Below are positions 34,641-46,100 of a stretch of 64,000 bases of DNA, piece after piece. The position numbers and the translations under genes were made by a program. The notes under the pieces are model-generated. The model had not been told where the DNA came from, did no database searches, and was given only the letters and a program-made list of their open reading frames with translations. This DNA comes from Phoronis australis (taxonomy: Eukaryota; Phoronida; Phoronidae), in the NCBI GenBank assembly GCA_002633005.1, contig NMRA01000335.1:62001-126000 (forward strand), in the 5' to 3' direction. The first letter of the stretch is position 1. Every line of letters begins with the position of its first letter.

Positions 34641-35632
34641 TACGGGTTCATTGTCTTTTTGACAAAGAAGTACTTTGAAAAAATTTATCACTCCATGGCT
34701 TCATATCAGAAAGGTATTGGTTAAAAAACTTTCTTGGGATTTCTAATTAAATACTGGGTACCCAAAATGACACTTTGTGATGGGTAGCAAAGAGTCGATG
34801 GTTGTTAGTTACGAGATTGACAGTTAGTTTAAGAGAGGGACATTCGTTTGATTTGTTGCCGAAAACTACTTTTCAGAAATTCCGTTTTTGTATGACTTGA
34901 TAAAAAAAACAGAACGAAACTACAAGTTATTGAAAGTGTATTTCGTGTAACGTCTCCGCACATACAAATGTACATTTGTACATGTATGCTAGCATCGTTT
35001 GTCCAATAAATACAGATCTGTGCAAATTAAGTTAAAATACTCCTCATCCAGACACCTGTCTTCGTTTATACAACGTTCAACCGTTCCGGCAACGTCGTAT
35101 TTGCGATGAAACCACATTGACTTCCGGCGTGTTTCTTGAAGTCACAAAAAGTAGAGACGCACTGCGGTTACCAGTAGTAGCAACTTTCAGTTTTGATCAA
35201 GTTTAAGCGCTTGTACACCTAGATTTCAATGAACACCAGAGAAATTCGTGAATTCTCCGCAAACTTGACATAGTCTACTAAAAAAGATCCCAAACTCGGT
35301 TTTGGCGTATTAATATAAAGACATAAAACGACTTTCCCCCAGTTCACTAAAACAAAAAAATGCTCTGTAACCTTCGACAACCCTCAAAAGCTTGGAGCAA
35401 AATTTGGAAACTCCTTTCAAAGTCTGCTAAACGGGATATTATGACTTAGGCATTAGGCGAGTTACTTGGCAACTGCAGTGAAAGACCGCCACCAGAACCA
35501 TGATACGCAATCTAGGTGACACAGCAAATGTGAGTTTTTGTTTAATACAGTTTTTTTCACTCAAGTGGGACGCCGGGTGACAGAGCGAGGACTGGTTGAA
35601 ATCGCCAAGACTGGGTTTAGTATGCTTTACAG

Positions 35633-35920
35633 GAAGATGTTGATTCGTCAAAGTTGGAAACATTACCTGCAGTTGATTCACTCTGCCGGGCCAACCAGCG
35701 AAGGCACGTGGGCGACAAGATATCACCACGCATTACAATCGATGCAGGTGATTACACTAGTTTTTATCCGAATGCTTTGGCTCGACGGAACTCATCCCTA
35801 TATGATTATGAACTGAAAGCCGTCACCGAGAACCAGACGAATGAAATATCTCGGACGGCCGGCCCGGCTGAGTGGAAGGAGTCAATCAAATGCAGACATT
35901 TTAAATCAATTGCCGGATGA
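35633..35920 (+). CDS. Orphan coding-like terminal exon
   Basis: Preceded by a good acceptor (tagtatgctttacag). 95 codons in phase 0 then TGA at 35918-35920: EDVDSSKLETLPAVDSLCR, ISPRITIDAGDYTSFYPN, ALARRNSSLYDYELKAVTEN and KESIKCRHFKSIAG. Composition looks like a hydrophilic cytosolic tail. The phase does not fit splicing from left-gene exons S or T, so it is either the last exon of an unseen gene, a relic, or chance. I do not recognise the family. Confidence 0.35.
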   Translation, partial: EDVDSSKLETLPAVDSLCRANQRRHVGDKISPRITIDAGDYTSFYPNALARRNSSLYDYELKAVTENQTNEISRTAGPAEWKESIKCRHFKSIAG

Positions 35921-36997
35921 CAGAATTAGGTCTAGTGCATACCGGTGATACCTAAACAATGAACAAGAAAATTCAACCCAAATATAATTGACTTGTGTTG
36001 ATTATATATGCAATCATTTTAAACATTACATAGTTCCGTTTAAATAATCGAATAATAATAATAATGCAATCGTCTGCAAAATTATACATTTGAATTATAT
36101 AAAACAATATATTTTGTGAAGAACGAAAGCCCGTGGAATACGATTTTTGACTTTATACCAGTCTACCATTAACTGAATCGCGAAACCATGCTTTTCTATT
36201 AAAATTGGAGAAAAGAAAGGTGCAATCATAGCAAAACAATGCGATCAGTACACGATGACAAAATTCCATTTGATGTAAACGTTGGAGTTGAAAGACCAAC
36301 GAGGCTTTTACAATTGATTATATCATACTTTCAATTTCGATTGATGCAACTTGATTTTTGCATAAAATCTTGGTTACAATGTTCTGTGATGCTTATGCTA
36401 CACTCCAACATCGTTTTAGAAAGCAATGCACAAAGAACATTAGACCTGTTTGAAAGTTGCATCTGAGTTCGACCAGGCTTCTCTGAGACATGAGGTATTG
36501 CATTTAGCCAAATTTTGCTACCTGAAGTACGTTGACTACCGCTTTGAAAATCGTATGATTGAACATGTATGATGACATGCGACGATCCACTTAGATTTTA
36601 AATTCGGACACCCAGAGATTCAATGAATCCAACTGACCGTTTTTAAATTGTTTTGTCGTCATAATATTCGTATTTTCGACTTGTAACCTATTACAAGTCG
36701 GTCCCAAATAATCAACATTTGCCACATAAAACAACATGGATTAGCCAATCAGATCATAGATCATGGGCAATGAATTCGTAATTCCGACATTTTCTAATAC
36801 ATTTCCAAGATCGCTGCTAGAGAACGGTGACGTCGCGGTGCTTAAGGCTTGTGCACTGGCCATGTACACATGCAGAGTCGGCTGTCTATGATCACTTTGA
36901 AACAACAGCAAAAGCAATGAAAACCAGCTGAGTACAGCAGTGCTTTAAACATATACAAGTAAAATTTTACTGAATTCTCGTGCTGTCAATGACGCGT

Positions 36998-37167
36998 TCA
37001 GGGTTTCTCGTTCAATTCGAGCTGACGTATGATGTCCTCAACAAATTCTTTCTGGACATGGCACGATTTCAAAACACCATTGTATTCTTCTTCCGGTATC
37101 TTCTTATTGTTCATCAGATCCATTACCAAAGCAGACAAACGATTCGCCTTTTCTTCTATTGGCAGGG
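36998..37167 (-). CDS. Right gene exon U: terminal coding exon
   Basis: Acceptor cattcttttttag. The 2-base start completes a Thr codon from exon T. It then reads LPIEEKANRLSALVMDLMNN, KKIPEEEYNGVLKSCHVQ, KEFVEDIIRQLELNEKP and TGA: a charged, helix-prone tail. Found only by phase logic from exon T. The sequence differs completely from the left-gene tail. I saw no canonical AATAAA in the next few hundred bases on this strand. Confidence 0.8.
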
Positions 37168-40100
37168 CTAAAAAAGAATGACTGTAGCTTAGATACGTCC
37201 ACCCATACTTTGGTCATTCTTAATAGTCCAACAAAACAAAGTACTAAAATATTCCAGTACATTTATAAATACGGCATTTGCTAACGGTTAACACATCAGC
37301 ACTAAATTTCAGTATATTATTTAATAATAGACATTTTATCCCCATACGCGTTGAATCACTCGAGTGCAATACGGCCATGTGATATTGTTTTCCGTATTCA
37401 CCTCCCGCACTACTTCAACAGTGACATGGGAAGATCAAAAGGTAGGTCAATGTCGACTCGACGTCGTTAGCCGGTTCGATCATCAAACTTTTCCAAAATA
37501 GTTTAAAGTAATAGAATTGCAGCATTATAAATAACACTAAACATGCAACTAGGTCCTAAACGTAACATCTGGAACAAAACTGTTAATTACACGACACTTC
37601 TGTCTCAGTTTTCACTTGCTAAATATTATTATCGTCTGCAACTAAGACGTCGATTCCTGGGTAACTATAATCACATGTTGTTGTTATTTAACTATATTCA
37701 GGAAACGTTACAAGCTCAATGCACAATTACCGTTGTTTTCATCTTTGTTATCTCTTTTAAAGTGATAAATCGTTACATTTAAAACTGTTTTTTTTACTAG
37801 AGAAAACTTGTTACATGTACCTCAACGCGCAAGTAGGCCTAAATACATATTATATAGGATGTCATCTGGGTGAAGTACTTAAAAATCTGCCGAAAAAATG
37901 AAAGAAACTATTAGGAATTCGAAGTGCATAGTATAAGTACAAAACGTACCTCGACTGGCGCATCGACCTTCGGTCTTGGTCGATACGCGGAATGTCTGTT
38001 GGAATTATATTAGTTCATCTACGCCACTATGGGTAGTTTTGTGTACATATTTGCACTACGACAATATTCAAAAGATCATTTTACGATATTACTTGCATTC
38101 ATTGTTTAATGTCTTGATTCCGGAATGTGTGTCATATTTTAACGAATTTGCTGCATTGCACTCAAATACTTCGTATTACCGCCTAAATATCATTTTGGCT
38201 TACTGTCATATTCATTCTCACTGTGGATGCTCAAGCTGACTTCACTTTCCTTGGTTGGCTTTCGTAACAAGTACTCGCAAATCTGTTCACCAACGAGGTC
38301 ATATACTCTGTTCCTTTGCACGTAGTCGTCAACCGAATCAGCCATCAACTTTGCCTTCAGCTCAATTTCTTCGAAATGATCTACAACGCAAAGCCAGTAT
38401 ATATACAAATACCTGCAAGTTTATAGCTTAATAGTCTTTGTTTGATAGTTTCAACCAAACACCTGCACGGTTACTGAATGTATCCTTATACTCCTATAGC
38501 TGGTCGCAGCCTTTTTGCAACCTCCGCAGCCAGTGTACGATGACCATAGAGTGAGTGTGTCTCTATAATCAGAAGGTTCACTGGTCTGAAGGTTTGATAG
38601 TCCAAACTATTTCAAGAAATTTTAGGAAATGCAAAACGGTACGCTCGGTAGAGACCACAAGATAGAACTTTCGCACTGTAGAAACTTCGGGTTATAGAAC
38701 ATTGGGACTATAGGAACATCGAATTTTGTGGTTGGACTATCGAACCTCCGACTATAGAACCTCCCGAAAATATATCATTCGGACAATGGACATGGACCCC
38801 ATACGGTACCTGCTTGCAACATGTGCACAGTGTGCGCAGATACTGTATCTACATCAGGGGGCTCCAATTGCGATTTGGTGGTACTTACAACACTATGCGG
38901 GGACTGCAACTCACAATATTTGTGACTAGCATGGCCTCTGTTGGAATGACGAGACAACTATACAGAATAAAGGTAAGAGTCAGAGACCAAATGCACAAAA
39001 CATACTGCGTTTAATCTGTAATGTATCCAACAGTAAACTTTCTCATCCTTCAAGTGTATACGGAAAGAGAAAGTCAACACAAAAACATTAGGCTGCATAT
39101 TAAAGCCATTGGAATATGAATAAACCCAAGCTTCTGACACATTTCAATTAAGTAGAGAAGTAGTTTAAACGCACTGTCGCAATGAACGGTGCTGGTCTTC
39201 CGTACATCTTCCGTTGATCGAATACCAAGGAGCCCTTTGATAACTGTCGACAAGTAGGTGACGAACTCGAATTTGTTCTCCATTTGTTCTATTTCCTCCT
39301 TCACCTCGCTGTGGTGCACCATTAGCATAGTTATGAACAAGTTGATAGCAGTAAAGTTGACGATCACAGTGAACGTTATGAAGAGAATCGGAGCGAAAGA
39401 CGGCGACGCTTTTCGAAGATTGACGAAGTCAAATTTGTCTGTAAAACACCATATACATATACATATACATACATACCTACATACATGCATGTACACACAC
39501 ACACATACGCAAATGCGCGCACACGCACACATGCAAGCACACGCACACACAGAGACGCGTGCACACACGCGCGCTCATATGTATATATATTCACACATGC
39601 ATATATATTGGCGATATGCATGTAGTTAGATTGCGGCTTGCCACAACAATGCGTCACGCTGCAGCCAATTGAAGTCGTTGAAATTATTTTCGTAAACACA
39701 TTAACTGTCAGTCCACAAGAGCATCAAAAGGTCGACTGTAGGGTCACCGAGGCAGACCTTGAAAACAAATTGTGTGTACATACATCCTAATGGGATATGT
39801 TCAAAATGCTTATTTGATTTTTTGATTCCCATTAATCGTCTTTCTTGAAACCATTTTAAATGTAACGAAGTTACAAAAAACATTCGTAGAATACGCAACA
39901 CTGGATCATTTTTAGAACAAAAAGTGAACAAAACCATTAAAGAGATTTCTTAATTTGTTCACATGTCCATGGCCTATCCAAAAATATGAATGTTAATGTC
40001 CAAAGCCCCGCAAACTGGCTTCTAGTAGCACTTGAGTGACACCCACTTTCAACACTAATAAAAGGGCTTACGGATTTAACTCCCCGGTCACATGATGAAT

Positions 40101-43100
40101 GCAGCTAAATCATTAATATCAGTTTTATTTGGTATTCCTCATTCCCACTTCCTAATCCTATTATGTGTTTTCTCTCATTGCATGCAATCTACCTGTTTTT
40201 ATATTGGATAATTGCTGTTTTCGGTATGCAAAACGTGTCTTTTTCTTGTAAACCTTTGGTGGCCTTTAGGTAAAAAAGAGGTCAATCAGTGAAAAATTGG
40301 TGATTTTTGTATCAGAGCCACGCCACGATCACACACACAAATCTAGAAGTTGACCCCTAGAATGTTCTTTTTTCTTTCTTTTGATTTTCTCGTGAAATGG
40401 ATCTTATCTAAAGATTTAACTTTCATCAAAATTTAATTAGTATCGGAGCAAAACGTGCGCAGCAACTATTGGTGTACCGTTTGGCTTTTTCATTTGTTTT
40501 GTATTACATTTTGAATTTTGTGACAAGAAACACCAGTGCCGATATCTCATTACGTTGGAGACCATAAACACGTGCAGGTCCGCTGTAGTGAAATAACTAA
40601 AGAAATTCATACTCATACTGCCGGAGTTTCAACGAGGAATAATGTCAACTAGCTATTTCACGTGCGAGACAGAAGTAGGTTATGCACAAGTATTAGTTCC
40701 TCTTCATTACATTGATGTATAGCACAGTCATTGCACGGCTGTATCGTCACATCTGTATGTTAATTACCAATATCGAAAAATTCCTGGTAACCTAATTTCC
40801 AGGGAAATTGGCTACATGTATGATGAAGTAACCGTGCGTACGCACTAGCAGTTCATCCTGATTTCAAGAAACTTTACCTGTACACGAACGTACTGGTATT
40901 TGTATCATACAATTTGTCAACAACTCAGTCTAATAACACTTAGAATAGAAAACGGAGTCATACCGGGTACATGTATGTAGTACCTAAATCGGTTCCGTTG
41001 TTGGAAGGAAATTCAGTCGAAACTTAACATGACGTCTTACTGACGGAATAGAACTGACGGTGCACGTACTTACTCAACATCATACTGCAGAGCGTTTCAA
41101 AAGATGCAATGAAATCTCTCCAGTCTTTAAGCTTATATCCTATCAGGCACCAGGCCATGATCGCATAAGCAATCAAAACGATTCCAAAGAGCAGAAAAAA
41201 ATGGATGAGTGGCCAAGCGGCATGCTTCAAGATTCGACCTGACATGGACATCTTCTTGTTGAATTGCAGAAGTTTAAGGGATTTCAGCGTAGCTATGAAA
41301 ATGATGAAGGCCAATACGTTCGTGAAAGTCTGGAACAGAGGAAATAATTTGTCAAAAACATATATGAAAGCAAAACGAAAGATAGTATTCTTCAAAAATA
41401 CATATCTTTACTGGATTTTAAAGTCCTCAAACAGTATCATCAGCAAAGTGAATAACAATTGACACAGAAAAATTCACTTTTATATGCAAAAAGCGGAACA
41501 TTGAAGACTCTAGTGGTGTTGTCCACAAAATACTTTGCGCCTCCTGTGATCATACATATATCGGCGAGACCTCTAGAAATTTTAAATATCGCCTCAAGTA
41601 ACATAAGGGCCCGGTCTCCAATCTTTTTACTCGAAATGAAACTCGAAATTAAGTTTGGCATTTTCTACTCTTCTTCTGGGCGAACTCATGATAAGTGTCT
41701 ATTATTCTATGCTCGAATACACAATAACTTACGTATAAAAATTTATTGCCCTTAGTTCAGTTTGTAAACCCAATATTAAAGCAATAAGTTCGAGTTTTTA
41801 CTCGAGTTTGTAGCACGAATATAAGGGTCTTCAAGGGCAAACTTGAACTAGAAATTACTATGCATAAACTGTAATTTATTCGAGCACAGTCTGATAACCA
41901 ATTACCTTAAGTTCGCACAAAAAGAGCAGAGAAATTGCCAAAAATAGTTTTAAGTTCGTTTCGAGTACAAAGATTAGAGACCGGGCCCAGAAAGAGGTTG
42001 AGGCAGTGACTCTTAATAAGTCTTTCACCAGAGTCACTAAAATGTCTCTTTAAGTGAGTTTAATAGACCTGCAATCACAGACCATGCAGCTAGAGAAAAC
42101 CACATAAATGACTAGTCGGGTGTAGCTATCAACTGTAGGGAGGCCAAGGATCTGGCGTAAACTCAGTGCAACATTCAACATCCTGTGTACTGCGCCACCT
42201 GGTATGTACTGAAGAAGGCATCACAAAAGGCAGATGTCGAAAATTTCTGCAGTTATTTAACGCATTTCTTACGGAAAAATGAAATTCCTCGTGTCAATGG
42301 ATTTTTAAGTATGCTAACTGCTTCTACAATGTCTAATTTTATCCGGTCTGGACATATGTCATGTTTAATTTCAACCCGGCTCATTTGTTACCAAACATAC
42401 TGTTCATGCAGCGGATACCCAGACAACAATACGTTCAGAACAATACATTAGTTTTCAAATCTTCGACAAAACTCATGTTCAACCGAACGTAGGCGGAATC
42501 ATTTAGCAGTTCGGTCGATCTTAGATCCAATCGAATAGCACATTTTCGAAGCTCAACAAGAGTTAAATGTTAACTTTATATATCAAGTGAAAGGACAAGA
42601 AATTGTGACCAGTCGCAATTTCGACCAAGCGTGTGGATTAAAACCGGTCTTGATCTTCTTGATATTTAGCCAGTTCTGAAAAGGGCTCTAATTGAAAACA
42701 AAAAAACCCAGTTGCCATTTTGTGCAGTGAATTTCATCGTCGTCCAGTTTATTTTGAAAATTAAGCCAAGATGGTTATTGACGGCATTATCAAACGTACC
42801 CTAGCACACCGCAACATATTTTTTCCTATCAGTTGCATTGATTTTACGATTCAATGACAGGAATTCTTCACAGTGCCATTTAGGATTCAAACTGATGATT
42901 CCTTGCAATGGTTAGTGTTCGAGAAAGACCCACTTGTTAGCAAGGTTTTTGGATGGTCATTTGATTCTTTTTATCGAACCTGTCACCTCTCCAAACCATC
43001 AGGACATCTTGCAGTGAAACCCACGTTTTAAACTGTTTAGGCAATATTCACTGTTTATGTGATTTGAAATGTGTGCAACAAAATAAAATTGAACATCTCA

Positions 43101-46100
43101 GGACAAAGATTTCAACTTCCTGCGAAACCGTACAGCAACGTTTTTTGTCTTGAAATAAAAAGGGAGACATATATAGTGTTTACTTTCTGGTCAATCCTGG
43201 TAATGTAACAACAAAACTTCAGCCTTACTATAAAGCTCTAGATAATGGCATGTGTTATGTGCATGTATGTTTCGTGATATCCTGTTATTAAATACGAAAT
43301 GATACGGGAATTCTCATCTAAAAAAAAACGTATGCCTTCAAAATGAGCTTTAAATATATTTTTTCTCTTGCAATGATTAAAACCTCTGCAAACCCACCTT
43401 CCGTCAAAGAAACACCCTTTGAAGTGAAATTTGCATCTTGTTCGAAACCTGTTCCTCAGTCAAAATAAAAATGATTTCTGGGTTTGGAAAAGACGACACT
43501 TTGTTACTGCTTTGAAGCCTGGTTCTACAAATTTACCCGTCAGTGCGTTTCAGTTTATTCGTCGAGTATGGTCTCAAGGAATAACGATCGAGCTGTCAGC
43601 TTTTTTCCAGGCTAAAAATCATTTCCAATCTGAGAAGGAACAACCGAGATCAATTTTTCAGCGATAAGTGTCTAACTCAAAAGTTAGCTTCCTCGATAGA
43701 ACACGGCTCATGTGCGCACCCAGCCTAAAAATTGGGGGGACTCGAATTTGTGAACAAGTGGACCTTTTACTAAAAAATACGGTTTAAGTTCAGAGCTGTG
43801 AATTGTGCATTCGTCTAATTTTGGTAGTTCCTGCCTTTTTAGTGGACTTTTGTCTCCCAAATAGAGGGGCTCGTTCGAGACAAGCCTCACCCCATTGGTG
43901 CGCACATGCGGCTTTATCGACACTTTAACTTATAATACACGACAGCTGTACACCAAATTGTTGCGAGTCAAAGTGATATTCAGTCGAGAATATAAGTGAT
44001 ACAGTTGTTTATTCAGTGATGGTACCAAAATCAAATCCCATTATTAAATGTAACTAGGAAAATACACTTCACAAATGCTAAGATTATCAACGTTCAGCAA
44101 CCAACAAGAAATACTGACAATAGTAACCAACTACCTCGTCCCACATGGCGACATTTTGCAAGTTCATGAATGCAGCCTTGTTCCTGCGGAAGGCCATGAG
44201 CGTCTCTGATGTCATGACTATCCTATAGACGTAGATTGCAAACGAGATAACCAGGAGCGAGGCCGTAGAGAATTCCATCAGATTCCAGAAATCCTAAAAG
44301 TTAAACAGCAAAAACTAGAGAAGGATTACGGAAGAATTCAAGAAAATAACTACGGTTTTAAAACTTGACATGTTTCGGTGTCATTTATTAAACACCATCC
44401 TCAGAAGTGATAATACAGTGGCCACCTATGACTTCTGAGGATGGTGTTTAATAAATGACACCGAAACATGTCAAGTTTTAAAACCGTAGTTATTTTCTTG
44501 AATTTATGCTGCTACTTGCTATCATGGAGATTACGGAGGACGTGAGATCGTTGTTAGCACTTATTTGTAGACAAGTGTTTCTAGAGATCGGAGATGCTTG
44601 ACTATAGAAGCAAATGTTTTGCACGACTTGGTGCATCTACGCGTAGCTTGACTATGCCTTGTTTTTTCACATGTGTACTAAGATTTTAAACAAATCTATG
44701 TATTTAGCAAATCTAACTCAGTGAAAAATACATCTTATCAAAGTGGAAAGCGAGTAGACTGTAGAACTGGTAGAACATCATTGTTTAGTTTCTTACATCA
44801 AGTTCATCAACCCCATTCTAATGTCACAAACGCACATGCAGAAGCCTGCTAAATAACGAATTTTAGACGGCGTTATAGGCATTATTTAACTCTGACTGTA
44901 ATTTATGTTCAGCGTTTTTGCGTTTCGTAGATGCAAGAATATCTCGGAGGAATCTTTTCTGACCAAGAGCTCCGCTAGTAAGCAGTAGAGGTCTGAATGC
45001 CGTTTCTCTAAAAGTCTATTGCCATTAATCTAAAAATCAGTCTACGGATGGCTTAGCCTGTATCATGAAACCGAGCTAAGGTTTATAGTAAAAAAAACGT
45101 CTACATCCGGAGACCAAAAGAGCAAAATCCGGCCTTATCCTACTCTGATGTTTGGTCAAAACAAGTCAAAAGACAAAAAATCGACTTAGGCAGTGAACCC
45201 TTCGAGAAACAGACCCCGGGCGTGTGTTCCACTGGCGCGAGAACCTCACGACAAAACAAGATCCGAAAAGACCTTGCGAGGTATTGCCATCTATTAAAGG
45301 ACAATGCCACCCAAAAACAACCTATTTTGTATCAGTTTAGATGAGTAGTTCCACTCGATAACAGCAAGTACAACTCTGTTACCTGACACCTGACAGCGGA
45401 CGGTGTTGAAATTAACCAACGACGTCAGAGGTTCGAACGAAGTTCGTTCAACAGTTCACAACGCATTTAATGGTGTCATTTTTTCGCTTGAGTTCATCGT
45501 TTTACACCAATAAATCGTCAAAATTCGATGTAGACCCTTACAAATACATCGAATTGTTGTTTCATTTCACTGTTACGGATTTTTAGGTATTTCAACGTAC
45601 CGTAGCCTTCAAAGTTCAGTAGGCCAATTTACCAAGGTCGGTCGCGGGCGGGAGTTTGGGGTCTGTTCGGTGATAAATTCGAATTATTCGTCTGTGAAAT
45701 ACCGACAGGAGACCATAGCTGTGTGCTGTAACTTTAGACTTGTGATTTTTTTCAGTTTTAAGCACACGAAACGCTTGCTACCCCGGCCAGTGGCTCGGAA
45801 TCCGTTCAGGCCCATCGCTGTTGGAGTGAAGGCATCGCGAACATAAACCAGTCAAAGTTGGGAACTAAACTTCCAGTCACGAAAATACTATACTAGTGAG
45901 CTAGAGAATTGATGTGCACATGATTGTTTTGGCAAATTAGCAGCGGAACTGCAAATCTACTTACTAGCTCGTCGGGGGGCCGCGAAGTCAGGTTACCCTT
46001 CCACAGTACCGTCAGGGCAAAAGTTGTACAGTAACAATCATTCGAATAATGTATATGAAAATCTAAATAAAGTTTCCCCTAATATCTGACAATACAGTAG

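Noticed and set aside
39258-39699. His/Thr-rich (+) and Cys/Val/Ala-rich (-) ORFs
   Set aside because: Produced by the CA/TA microsatellite next to right-gene exon S.
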